64,000 nt of DNA from Nitrospirota bacterium (GTDB taxonomy: Bacteria > Nitrospirota > Thermodesulfovibrionia > Thermodesulfovibrionales > UBA6898): assembly GCA_016214855.1 (NCBI GenBank), contig JACRMT010000006.1:32516-96515 (forward strand), read 5' to 3'. The notes beneath the pieces are model-generated. The model did not search any database and was not told where the DNA came from. It saw only the letters and a program-made list of their open reading frames with translations. Both the position numbers and the translations under genes were made by a program. This document shows positions 37,894 to 45,555 of the stretch, one piece after another (within the stretch, counting starts at the first letter, position 1; each line of letters begins with the position of its first letter).

Positions 37894-39648
37894 CTACAGA
37901 TACTCTCCCAATCCCAATCGTTCCATGAGTGCCCGTGTTGGAACACCTCTTTCATCATATCCTCTGATCTTGTAGTAATTGCCTCGTGCGGTCAGGAATT
38001 CATCTCTGTTCAGCGGACTGACCTTTATATTCTCTGAGGATGTCCCTTCCTCGGTAAAGAACCTCGCCGGAAGGTCATCGTCAGCGCCCGTGATATTGTT
38101 CAGCGAGTTCAGAAAACGTTCGAGCACATAGATGCGCTCACCCGTTCTGAGCAGGGATTGGGTATCATGGGGCTTACCGGTCACTGCCGAGACAGCCCTG
38201 GCATATTCCTCAAGTGATGCTGCAAAGAAGACGAACTTGCAGGCCGTAAGCGAATCAATGACCGCGTTCATGTCCTCTGCTATCTTGATGATCCGGGCCT
38301 TGCCCTCAAAGGAGAACCGGTCTGTGGCAACAGGTTTTCTCAATATTTCGTGGCTTATGGGATATGCACGCAGATGGCAGCCGCCGCGGTTCGATGTCGC
38401 ATACGCGAGTGCCATGCCGTATGCTCCGCGAGGGTCGTACGCAGGCAATTCAAGGCCCTTAACAGACATGCTTGCTTCCGGTTTTCCGGCTGCCGCAGCA
38501 TACCGCAGGGAACCGTAAGACAGCATCCTGCCCCGTTCTGTCGTCATCCCCCCGATCTCGCGAATGAGCTCAGGGAGTTCATCAGGGTTCAGCTTTCTTC
38601 CCTCGATCTCTGCAAAGCAGGAGATGGTCGCCGCAGTGGTGATGGTGTCGAGACCGTAATCATTGCAGAGTCTGTTCGCTTCAACGATCACGGCAGCATC
38701 ATTATTGTCATTCAGCGCGCCGAAGTGAGAAACAGTCTCATATTCAGGCATCACCTCTCCGTTCATGCCTATTTTCTTGCAGAGGATAGGACAGCCCATG
38801 CAGCCGGTCTTTTTAGCTTTGTAGCGGTTCTTCAGGTTATACCCGGAATATGCTGTTGACCCTGAATAGAACGTCTGTCTGAAGTTATTCGTAGGCTCCA
38901 TCCTGCGGCTATGGATAAGGTCAACAAGGGCAGCAGTGCCGAACTCCGAGATGCCGAGCTCGCCAAAGACTGCCTGGGATGCCCTGAGCAGCCGCATGAT
39001 CTCTTCGCGGCTTGCCTTGAGTGCAGCAGGGTCGAAGATGTCGAATGAGCTGCTCCCCTTCACCTTGATTGCCTTGAGTTTTTTTGCGCCCATGACTGCG
39101 CCGAGGCCGCCTCTGCCGGCGAGGTAATGACCATCAAAAACGATCGAGGAGAAGGCTGACTGATGTTCTCCTGCGATGCCGATCACCGCGTCAGAGCCGC
39201 GGGTATCGATCAGCGTTCTCGCTTCCTCTACATTTTTGCCTGCAAGGTGCCCGGCATCATCAATGACGACGCTCTGGTCGTCGATCGAGATCATGGTCCA
39301 TCTGTCAGCTTTGCCGGTTATCTCGATAAGATCAAAGCCTGCACGCTTCAGTTCTGTGCCGAACTTGCCGCCGACCGAGCAGTCGAATATCGTACCGGTG
39401 AGAGGAGAACGCGATATGACCGAAGACCTTCCGGATGTCGGGGCGTCTGTTGCCACAAGCGGGCCGGATGCAAAGATGAGCGGCATGCCGGGAGCGTCAT
39501 GGGCCAGCGTGATCCTTTTGCCCAACAGCGCCACGCCCATGCCCCGGCCGCCGATATAGCGTTCTATGAGATCAAGGGGCGTATCTATGATCTCGGTCTT
39601 TCTTGCGGAAAGGTCTATTTTCAGGCTTTTGGATGCGTATCCGTACAT
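37894..39648 (-). CDS. aldehyde:ferredoxin oxidoreductase (tungsten-type AOR family)
   Basis: 584 residues. N-terminal GGRGMGVALL and a GPLVATDAPTSGRSSVISRSPL stretch (read in parts) fit the pterin-binding domain; the TGCMGCPILCKK cysteines plus a later Cys in SLTACKF give the [4Fe-4S] cluster ligands. It oxidises aldehydes to acids with ferredoxin. Family length is about 600. Linked 7 nt upstream of the aldolase gene and 11 nt downstream of the PmbA gene. Metal (W or Mo) cannot be read from sequence. Confidence 0.92.
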   Translation of the reverse strand: MYGYASKSLKIDLSARKTEIIDTPLDLIERYIGGRGMGVALLGKRITLAHDAPGMPLIFASGPLVATDAPTSGRSSVISRSPLTGTIFDCSVGGKFGTELKRAGFDLIEITGKADRWTMISIDDQSVVIDDAGHLAGKNVEEARTLIDTRGSDAVIGIAGEHQSAFSSIVFDGHYLAGRGGLGAVMGAKKLKAIKVKGSSSFDIFDPAALKASREEIMRLLRASQAVFGELGISEFGTAALVDLIHSRRMEPTNNFRQTFYSGSTAYSGYNLKNRYKAKKTGCMGCPILCKKIGMNGEVMPEYETVSHFGALNDNNDAAVIVEANRLCNDYGLDTITTAATISCFAEIEGRKLNPDELPELIREIGGMTTERGRMLSYGSLRYAAAAGKPEASMSVKGLELPAYDPRGAYGMALAYATSNRGGCHLRAYPISHEILRKPVATDRFSFEGKARIIKIAEDMNAVIDSLTACKFVFFAASLEEYARAVSAVTGKPHDTQSLLRTGERIYVLERFLNSLNNITGADDDLPARFFTEEGTSSENIKVSPLNRDEFLTARGNYYKIRGYDERGVPTRALMERLGLGEYL

Positions 39649-39659
39649 GAGTGACCGGT

Positions 39660-41000
39660 TCAGGCGCTTACATCAATGTCCGGGATGATCAAACTTGGCG
39701 AGCCAAGACTTCCGTAGAACTTCATATCATCGCCCACAGCAGAGACCTTTCTGAAAAAGTCGAGCAGGTTACCGGATATGAGCGCTTCCTTGACCGGGAA
39801 TGCAACCTCTCCCTGCTCGATCCAGAGCCCTGAGACGCCGATCGAGAAGTCCCCGGAAATGGGGTTTACCATATGGATGCCCATTGCATCGACAACATAA
39901 AGTCCTCTGCCCACTGCCTTAAAAAGATCCTGCACCGGAATGCAGTCAGCAGGGGATGCAGGCTCAAGGTACAGATTTGTGATGCCGACTGAAGGAAGGG
40001 ATGCATGACCGCCCCGCAGCGCATTGCCGGTCGAGACGGCATTCCCCTTCCGTGCCGTATAGGTGTTAAAGAGATAGGAGCAAAGCATGCCTTCCCTGAT
40101 CAGCGTCTTGGACTGCGTGGCAACGCCCTCGTCGTCAAGAGGCTTGCTGCCCAGTCTGCCGGGCAGAAGGCCGCTGTCCGTGATCGAGATCTTTGGACTG
40201 ATTATCTGCGTATTCAGTCTGCCTGCAAGGAGTGACTTGCCTTTTTGAACAGCGTCCGAGGAAAGTGACGACGCAAAAACGCCAAGAAAATCATTGGCAA
40301 CAGCATGATCCAGAATAACCGTGGTCTTTCCGCCCTGTATCTTCCGCGATCCGAGCAGGCGGAGAGCTGATGTTGCTGCTGCCCGGCCGACGTCTTCGAA
40401 AGAGATGTCCTTCAGAAAACGGGAGCCCGTATAGTCCCACCCTGTCTGACTCTCCTTGCCGGCTTCTGCTATCGCAGTGACCTGTGCTGAACATGAGGTT
40501 GACTGGTATCGGGCCTTTACCCCAAGGGAGTTTGCGATGACCGTCTCTGCCACAGTAAAGGATGCCGACGGCTTTCTGATCCTTTTGATCCTGCTGTCAG
40601 TATCGTACGCAGCACGTTCGATCCGCATTGCCAGGGTGATCGCATCATCTTCTTTCAGGTCGCGGATGGCATCATCATAAGTATCGACCGCACCTGGCGA
40701 CGATGGAGAGGGAAGGCAATGAAAACGGTCCTCGTCCACAGATCTGCAGGCGTCCATGGCGCGTGCAATGACCTCGTCAGATTCGCAGAGATCCGTGGCG
40801 TAGGAGAAACCGAGGCAATTGTTCCTGATGACCCTCACGGAATAGCCGGAACTGAACGAGGAAGAAAGAGATTCGACAGCCTGGTTTTTTACTTCAACGG
40901 CAATGTTCCGGTAGGACTTATAGAATACCTCTGCCTGGTCAGCCCCCGATTTGAGAGCTTTGCCAAGCATATCCGCGGCAAAGCCGGGATCAGGACTCAT
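39660..41000 (-). CDS. pmbA: TldE/PmbA family protein
   Basis: About 446 residues from ATG 41000, which overlaps the queD stop by 11 bp; a longer upstream reading adds 21 low-complexity residues. DLKEDDAITLAMRIE, VILDHAVANDFLGVFASSL and the DDEGVATQSKTLIREGMLCSYLFNTYTARK block (read in parts) are PmbA/TldD signatures. The HExxxH zinc motif of TldD was not seen, so this is the TldE/PmbA-like partner; a matching TldD is not in the window. Such proteins process peptides or modified peptides. Confidence 0.87.
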   Translation of the reverse strand: MSPDPGFAADMLGKALKSGADQAEVFYKSYRNIAVEVKNQAVESLSSSFSSGYSVRVIRNNCLGFSYATDLCESDEVIARAMDACRSVDEDRFHCLPSPSSPGAVDTYDDAIRDLKEDDAITLAMRIERAAYDTDSRIKRIRKPSASFTVAETVIANSLGVKARYQSTSCSAQVTAIAEAGKESQTGWDYTGSRFLKDISFEDVGRAAATSALRLLGSRKIQGGKTTVILDHAVANDFLGVFASSLSSDAVQKGKSLLAGRLNTQIISPKISITDSGLLPGRLGSKPLDDEGVATQSKTLIREGMLCSYLFNTYTARKGNAVSTGNALRGGHASLPSVGITNLYLEPASPADCIPVQDLFKAVGRGLYVVDAMGIHMVNPISGDFSIGVSGLWIEQGEVAFPVKEALISGNLLDFFRKVSAVGDDMKFYGSLGSPSLIIPDIDVSA

Positions 41001-41361
41001 AATACGTGGCTGAGGCTGTGTCCGACTCCCAGACCGAAACCGCAGAGACCCTGACACGTTCATCCGTGATCTTCTTCTTCATGCTGTCAAAGATCCATTT
41101 CGCCATGTTCTCTGACGAGGGGTTCTTCTCGGTAAAGGGGAAAATGTCGTTCAGATATGCATGGTCAAGGGGTGCTATCACCTCTTTGGCCATTCTCTTG
41201 AGGTCATGAAAATCTATGGCAAGATCGATCTCATTCAGGGTCTCGGCCATGACACTGACCTGTACCTTCCAGTTATGGCCGTGCATGTTCTCGCATTTGC
41301 CTTTATATTCCCTCAGCTGGTGCGCTGCAGAAAAAGAAACTTCTACTGACAGTTCAAACAT
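40990..41361 (-). CDS. queD: 6-carboxy-5,6,7,8-tetrahydropterin synthase
   Basis: 123 residues. The FSAAHQLREYKGKCENMHGHNWKV stretch (read in parts) carries the three zinc His and the catalytic Cys in GKC; DFHDLK, LDHAYLND and PSSENMAKWIFD complete the PTPS/QueD fold. It makes the second intermediate of queuosine/7-deazaguanine synthesis from dihydroneopterin triphosphate. GGAGG lies 6 nt before the ATG. The other que genes are absent here. Confidence 0.93.
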   Translation of the reverse strand: MFELSVEVSFSAAHQLREYKGKCENMHGHNWKVQVSVMAETLNEIDLAIDFHDLKRMAKEVIAPLDHAYLNDIFPFTEKNPSSENMAKWIFDSMKKKITDERVRVSAVSVWESDTASATYYES

Positions 41362-41379
41362 TATAGTCCTCCGAATAGC

Positions 41380-41901
41380 TCAGGTGGTTTTTTTGAATAT
41401 GGATACGTAGGGAAGGTTGCGGTACTGGTTGTCGTAGTCAAGGCCGTAGCCCACGACGAATTCGTTCGGTATCTCGAAGCCGACATAGTCCAGGGGCACG
41501 TCCACCTCTCTGCGCTCTTTTTTGTCGAGGAACGTGCAGATCTTCAGGCTCCGGGGTTCCCTGTTCAGGATCCGCTCCCTGATGTAATTCATGGAGATAC
41601 CGGTGTCGATGATATCTTCAATAAGCAGTACGTCCTTGTCAGCAATCTCCTCCCGGATGTCATAATGCAGCTTGATCTCTCCTGAGGTCTCTGACTTCAG
41701 ATAGCTGGATGCTACGATAAAATCGATGGTGAGCGGAATCTGGATAAGCCTCACCAGATCGCTGAAAAAGATGAACGCGCCTTTAAGAATGCCGACGGCC
41801 AGAAGATCTTTGCCTTTATAATCGGCCGATATCCTTTCTGCGAGTTCCCTGTTCTTGCTCTGTATCTGTTCTACAGTGAGAAACGGCTTGCCGACGACCA
41901 T
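41380..41901 (-). CDS. hpt: hypoxanthine phosphoribosyltransferase
   Basis: 173 residues from ATG 41901; a TTG four codons upstream overlaps the GGAGG ribosome site and is rejected as start. Type I PRTase signatures: LAVGILKGAFIFFSDL, the PRPP loop VLLIEDIIDTG and the ...VGFEIPNEFVVGYGLDYDNQYRNLPY C terminus (read in parts) conserved in bacterial Hpt. Purine salvage (IMP/GMP from hypoxanthine/guanine). First gene of the minus-strand run hpt-queD-pmbA-aor-aldolase. Confidence 0.95.
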   Translation of the reverse strand: MVVGKPFLTVEQIQSKNRELAERISADYKGKDLLAVGILKGAFIFFSDLVRLIQIPLTIDFIVASSYLKSETSGEIKLHYDIREEIADKDVLLIEDIIDTGISMNYIRERILNREPRSLKICTFLDKKERREVDVPLDYVGFEIPNEFVVGYGLDYDNQYRNLPYVSIFKKTT

Positions 41902-41913
41902 GAAAACCTCCAA

Positions 41914-42116
41914 AGGGTAATAACGAAGTGCTGCTATTTTAACGTTCCGGGCTATTATTCCACAACAGTAATGTTCCGCGCTGACCTGTCGGGAGACTCA
42001 AAGTGTACAATACCGGTAAGCGATCTGTTGTGTCACGCCGGAGATCGTGCTGATTAGCTGTAATGACGCCTTAAATCTGCCAAACTGACATTGCTAAGTG
42101 ATTGCGGAGGTGCATC
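41914..42116. other. intergenic gap between hpt and the toxin-antitoxin patch
   Basis: No gene, RNA or repeat recognised. It must hold the outward promoter of hpt; no strong match was seen. Confidence 0.3.
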
Positions 42117-42361
42117 ATGCATCCGGTAAATATATTCGAGGCGAAAGCAAAGCTTTCCAAACTGATCGAATCCATCGAAAGCGGCCGCGAACAGGGAGTT
42201 GTCATCACCCGTAATGGCAAACCTGTTGCCCGCCTTGTATCTCTAAAAGCTCTCCTGTCGATATGCGGATAGCGGTTGCAAAGGGAAAATTCAAGGTGCC
42301 GGAATCGATTGATTTTGTTAACGAGGTTATTCGTAAGCGCTTTACTGAGGGGCATGAGTGA
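42117..42361 (+). pseudogene. Phd/YefM-type antitoxin, frameshifted, with toxin deleted
   Basis: From ATG 42117 (GGAGG upstream) the frame reads a Phd antitoxin N terminus: IFEAKAKLSKLIESIESG, EQGVVITRNGKPVARLV, and stops at 42270. The expected C terminus (RIAVAKGKFKVPESIDFVNE...) continues in another frame to 42361, so one base was gained or lost near the AAAA run at 42245-42248. A GTG overlapping the end starts KLLL, the normal opening of a PIN (VapC) toxin, but the sequence then changes into the higB promoter. So: broken antitoxin plus a toxin deleted after about five codons. Confidence 0.75.
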
Positions 42362-42382
42362 AGCTTCTGTTAATAGCAACGC

Positions 42383-42411
42383 TTGACAATACTAACGCAA
42401 TGCGTTATCTT
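42383..42411 (+). promoter_or_regulatory. higBA promoter with operator in the spacer
   Basis: TTGACA (42383-42388), exactly 17 bp, TATCTT (42406-42411). The spacer contains a perfect palindrome TAACGCA-A-TGCGTTA (42393-42407), a good binding site for the HigA HTH antitoxin and hence autorepression. The -10 ends 5 nt before the higB ATG, leaving no room for a ribosome site. Confidence 0.75.
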
Positions 42412-42416
42412 TAGTC

Positions 42417-42695
42417 ATGATCGTATCATTCAAATGCAGGAACACTGAGAGCCTGTATATGGGTGCACGCATTGCAAGGTTTTCAAGTATTGAGACTGCG
42501 GCTATGAGGAAACTGGCCATACTGAATGTTGCTGCCAAAATAGAAGACCTGAAAGTGCCGCCGGGCAATAGGCTTGAGGCTTTAGGTGGCAAGCGAAAAG
42601 GGCAATGGAGCATTCGAATAAATGACCAGTGGCGGGTTTGCTTCAGGTTTGAAGGCGGAAATGCCATTGACGTTGAGATTGTTGATTATCACTAA
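42417..42695 (+). CDS. higB: HigB-family mRNA interferase toxin
   Basis: 92 residues of the RelE superfamily, HigB (killer protein) type: MIVSFKCRNTESLY opening, MRKLAILNVAAKIEDLKVPPGNRLEALGG core, and WSIRINDQWRVCFRFE, where the Arg residues and the late His of DYH form the usual RNase site. It cleaves ribosome-bound mRNA. The ATG lies 5 nt after the -10 box with no Shine-Dalgarno sequence, so the mRNA is likely leaderless. The antitoxin follows after 18 nt. Confidence 0.92.
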   Translation: MIVSFKCRNTESLYMGARIARFSSIETAAMRKLAILNVAAKIEDLKVPPGNRLEALGGKRKGQWSIRINDQWRVCFRFEGGNAIDVEIVDYH

Positions 42696-42713
42696 GAGGA
42701 TCAGGAGGCCAAT

Positions 42714-43013
42714 ATGAGGAAAAGACAGGTTCCACATCCCAGACCAGGAGAGATTCTGCTTGAGGAATTTTTAAAACCCATGGGGCTTACACAATACAGG
42801 CTTGCAAAGGAGATTGGTGTACCGCAGCGGCGGATCGGTGAGATCGTTGCCGGGAAGCGCGCCATCACTACGGATACCGGATTGAGGTTGTCCCGTTTTT
42901 TTGGTTTATCTGACGGTTTTTGGGAACGTTTGCAGTTGGACTATGATCTGTCTGTAGCAAGGGAAAATATGTCAGAGGTGCTTGCCGGCATCAGGCAATA
43001 TAGAGCGGCTTGA
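42714..43013 (+). CDS. higA: HigA-family antitoxin (XRE HTH)
   Basis: 99 residues. PRPGEILLEEFLKPMGLTQYRLAKEIG followed by RIGEIVAGKRAITTDTGLRLSRFFG (read in parts) is the HigA HTH with its specific PGE.L.EEFL opening. It binds HigB and represses through the palindrome upstream. GGAGG lies 7 nt before the ATG, so the antitoxin, unlike the toxin, has strong translation initiation, favouring antitoxin excess. Confidence 0.93.
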   Translation: MRKRQVPHPRPGEILLEEFLKPMGLTQYRLAKEIGVPQRRIGEIVAGKRAITTDTGLRLSRFFGLSDGFWERLQLDYDLSVARENMSEVLAGIRQYRAA

Positions 43014-43044
43014 TCCATTTTAGTTTGCAACACTATACACGGCG

Positions 43045-43189
43045 ATGATTATTTACATTGAGTCGCGGACTGGCGAGGCGGCACTTTCCTCCGAAGCCGT
43101 GAAATAGATTGAACGCGCATGGCTTTGAGTGAAATAGTTTTGAAGTTAATCAGGGTGAGGCTGAATTAGCGCGTAAACGATTCAAATGA
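43045..43189 (+). pseudogene. decayed RelE/Gp49-type toxin remnant
   Basis: Starting 31 nt after higA there are traces of a Gp49-like toxin that normally precedes an XRE antitoxin: an ATG-started 20-codon stub ending in TAG, then in another frame HGFE-stop-NSFEVNQGEAELARKRFK-stop, like the HAFxKKxxKTPxxEIxLAxxRxK C terminus of that family. Frameshift and nonsense codon make it dead. Its partner antitoxin at 43206 is intact. Confidence 0.4.
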
Positions 43190-43205
43190 ATAGGAGGATA
43201 GTGTC

Positions 43206-43490
43206 ATGAAAGAACCCATTATCAAATCTTCCGGCAACGTATTCCTTGATCTCGGTTTTCCCCCTGAGGAAGCCGCAATTCTTCAGATGCGTGCCGAAAT
43301 CATGACTGATCTTCGGAAGTTCATCAAAAACAAAAAACTTACGCAGGCAAAGGCAGCTGAGATTTTTGGTGTCAGTCAGTCCCGGGTCTCTGATTTAATA
43401 AGAGGGAAATGGGAGAAGTTCAGCCTGGAAATGCTCATATCGCTTGCAACAAAGGCCGGGATGCGTATCAGCCTTAAAAGGGCCGCATAG
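43206..43490 (+). CDS. XRE-family HTH protein (orphan HigA2-type antitoxin)
   Basis: 94 residues. SGNVFLDLGFPPEEAAILQMRAEI is the N-terminal signature of antitoxins paired with Gp49-like toxins, followed by the HTH KLTQAKAAEIFGVSQSRVSDLIRG. AGGAGG precedes the ATG. The expected toxin gene just upstream is only a remnant, so this is now an orphan regulator/antitoxin. Confidence 0.85.
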   Translation: MKEPIIKSSGNVFLDLGFPPEEAAILQMRAEIMTDLRKFIKNKKLTQAKAAEIFGVSQSRVSDLIRGKWEKFSLEMLISLATKAGMRISLKRAA

Positions 43491-43755
43491 ACACGAGTTT
43501 GAAGCATGAACCTGCACGCTATGATATGGAAGTCACTCGTGAGCAGCTTCAGGAAAAAGAAGTGCGTTCATTTTCATATGTGGCATGATGGTGATGTCGT
43601 GAAACGTCTGACAGTGAGGGCGAATGTCAATAAGCAAGTCTGACCCCATAGACCTTCAACAGATTCATGGTTGATTCTCCAGATTTTTCAACAGCGCCGA
43701 CGATAGCCTTCCATTGCCACCGTCTCCTTTCTTGACTTCTCCTTCCCTTCTGCGT
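43491..43755. other. gene-free stretch with a 29-bp dispersed repeat
   Basis: No coding region recognised. It contains the inverted second copy of the transposase-associated 29-mer at 43623-43651 and leads into the zur operator; a short open stretch (about 43516-43590) has no family resemblance I know. Confidence 0.4.
43623..43651 (-). repeat. 29-bp dispersed repeat, copy 2
   Basis: Exact reverse complement of 3080-3108, about 40.5 kb away; no transposase is adjacent here, and flanking bases differ on both sides. Confidence 0.75.
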
Positions 43756-43778
43756 TAAATAGAAACAGTTTCTATTTA
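43756..43778. promoter_or_regulatory. Fur/Zur-family operator
   Basis: Perfect 23-bp palindrome: TAAATAGAAAC, central A, GTTTCTATTTA, ending 12 nt before the zur start codon. Position and symmetry fit autoregulation of zur and zinc repression of the znu genes behind it. Confidence 0.82.
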
Positions 43779-43790
43779 CGAAAGAGAGTC

Positions 43791-44231
43791 ATGAAACCTG
43801 ATTTTCAGCCATTATTGAAGGGCCTCAGTCTGAAATCAACGCCGAAGAGGATCGCGCTCCTGGAGATCCTTGATGACGAAAAGGTGTACCTGAGCCCTGA
43901 GGCGATCTGGAAGATGATGCAGAAGAGGTTCAAGAGCATCGGCCTTCCGACCGTGTACCGCATTCTCGAAGAACTGCATGAAGGCAATATCATATCCCGC
44001 GTGCTCCATCCGGATCGAAAACTCTACTATTACCTCTGCAGGAATGAAGAACATCACCATCACTTTATCTGCGTTTCCTGCAATAAGGTTGAGGACCTTC
44101 ATTTCTGCGCTGAAAAAGAGATAGAAACCCTCGTGGTCAAAGGCATGAAAGGAAAGATTCTTTCGCATATCCTCCAGATCAACGGCCTCTGCAGCAGATG
44201 CCTGACGGCACAGGTTCCAGCACATGGCTGA
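43791..44231 (+). CDS. zur: Fur-family metalloregulator, probably Zur
   Basis: 146 residues. Winged-helix DNA-binding domain (STPKRIALLEIL ... GLPTVYRILEELHEGNII) and dimerisation domain with EEHHHHFICVSCNKVEDLHFC and a C-terminal CSRC, giving two CxxC structural zinc sites. The following genes encode a zinc-type ABC importer, so Zur (zinc) is more likely than Fur or PerR. It lies directly behind a perfect palindromic operator. Confidence 0.88.
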   Translation: MKPDFQPLLKGLSLKSTPKRIALLEILDDEKVYLSPEAIWKMMQKRFKSIGLPTVYRILEELHEGNIISRVLHPDRKLYYYLCRNEEHHHHFICVSCNKVEDLHFCAEKEIETLVVKGMKGKILSHILQINGLCSRCLTAQVPAHG

Positions 44232-44290
44232 TTCAATTATGTGTTTAGGATGTCATTGTGTTGATAATAGCGCTTGTTGCTCATTCGTAC

Positions 44291-44406
44291 AAATCCCCCC
44301 ACGCCCCCCTTTTCCAAAGTGGGGTATTTTTCCTCCCTTGCCTAAGGCACCTACTGTTGATCAACAAAGGCCTGTCCCCGAATGGGGAGAGGTGAGGAGG
44401 GATTTT
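44291..44406 (-). repeat. palindromic element, copy 2 (inverted, left of znuA)
   Basis: Reverse complement begins AAATCCCTCCTCACCTCTCC and shares the GGGGACAGGCCTTTG block with the copy at 45426-45555. It lies between zur and the mature part of znuA and contains the likely GTG start of znuA. Confidence 0.7.
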
Positions 44407-45396
44407 GGAACGAATATTTTCATCTTCTTTATGATTTTGCTGTCTGTTTCTTTGTCATCCGGATGTACTAGATCAAAGGATTCCCAAAGCACGGGCAGGT
44501 CTGGAAAACTTATAGTTGTTGCCACTCTGTTTCCGCTTTATGATTTCGCAAAGAATATCGCAGGTGACCGCGCTGATGTGAAGCTTCTTCTGCCGCCCGG
44601 CGCTGAACCACACAGCTTTGAGCCCAAGCCTGCTGATATTATGATGCTTAACCATGCTGACATCTTTATCTATACGAACAGGTTCATGGAGCCCTGGGCA
44701 GAAAAGCTGCTGAAGGGGACAGAGAGCAGAGGGCTTTCTGTTGTTGATGCGAGCAGGGGCGTTAAATTTATAGACAGCAGCATTGACGGCGCTGAAGGAA
44801 ATAATAAACATCAACACAATAAGCCCGGACAGAAGGAAGGTCTCAAAGAGCACGAGGTTCATGGTGCAGACCCGCATATTTGGCTCGATTTCAGCAATGC
44901 CCAAAAGATGGTTGATAATATTGCAGCCGCATTCATCGCGAGAGATCCGGCAAACAGAGACGGTTATCAGAAAAACGCAGCGGCGTATAAGGCAAGGCTC
45001 GAAGCCCTGGACAGAACTTATCAAAAAAGTCTTGCGAACTGCCCAAAAAAGATCTTTATCAACGGCGGCCACTATACCTTCGGGTACCTTGCCAACCGGT
45101 ACGGGCTGCGATACCGGTCAGCCTACGGTTTTTCTCCTGATGCAGAGCCGACGGCGAGAAATCTTGCTGATATCAGCAATACGCTCCGCAGGGAGGGACT
45201 GAAGCATCTTTTCTATGAGGAGCTCCTTAGTCCAAGGATAGCAGACACGATCGCAAAGGAGACCAATGCAACACTGCTCAAACTCCATGGCAGCCACAAT
45301 ATTTCGAAAGAAGAGTTCAATGCCAAAAGAACATTTATTGAACTGATGGAACGGAATCTCGATAATCTGAGGACAGGACTCCAATGCCCAAATTAA
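44392..45396 (+). CDS. znuA: zinc ABC transporter substrate-binding lipoprotein
   Basis: Start set at GTG 44392 (VRRDFGTNIFIFFMILLS), which gives a normal lipoprotein signal ending LSSGC; the frame is open back to ATG 44224, but that would add 56 residues translated from a repeat element. GGGGAGAG lies just upstream. The cluster A-I family features are KLIVVATLFPLYDFAKNIAGD, LLPPGAEPHSFEPKPADI, a His-rich metal loop (HQHNKPGQKEGLKEHEVHG), DPHIWLDFSNA and FINGGHYTFGYLA. Captures Zn(II), possibly Mn(II), for ZnuBC. Confidence 0.88.
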   Translation: MRRDFGTNIFIFFMILLSVSLSSGCTRSKDSQSTGRSGKLIVVATLFPLYDFAKNIAGDRADVKLLLPPGAEPHSFEPKPADIMMLNHADIFIYTNRFMEPWAEKLLKGTESRGLSVVDASRGVKFIDSSIDGAEGNNKHQHNKPGQKEGLKEHEVHGADPHIWLDFSNAQKMVDNIAAAFIARDPANRDGYQKNAAAYKARLEALDRTYQKSLANCPKKIFINGGHYTFGYLANRYGLRYRSAYGFSPDAEPTARNLADISNTLRREGLKHLFYEELLSPRIADTIAKETNATLLKLHGSHNISKEEFNAKRTFIELMERNLDNLRTGLQCPN

Positions 45397-45425
45397 GGTG
45401 TTTTAAATATGAAAAGATTTATTCA

Positions 45426-45555
45426 TGAAATCCCTCCTATCCTCTCCCCATCCGGGGACAGGCCTTTGGCAAAGGGAGGTATCGAGCCCCTCTTTGGCAA
45501 AGAGGGGTGTGGGGAGATTTTTTGGAATGGCAAATAACCAATGCACTTATTAGCA
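45426..45555 (+). repeat. palindromic element, copy 3 (right of znuA)
   Basis: Begins AAATCCCTCCTATCCTCTCC; contains CCCCTCTTTG/CAAAGAGGGG and GTGGGGAGATTTT, then the ATAACCAATGCACTTA tail also seen in copy 1. The tail includes the ATG used as znuC start. Confidence 0.72.

Noticed and set aside
43516..43590. Short open stretch EPARYDMEVTREQLQEKEV
   Set aside because: No start signal, no resemblance to a known family, too short to call.
44224..44391. N-terminal 56 codons of the longest znuA frame
   Set aside because: They translate the palindromic repeat element and give no signal peptide at the N terminus; the GTG at 44392 gives a normal lipoprotein signal.
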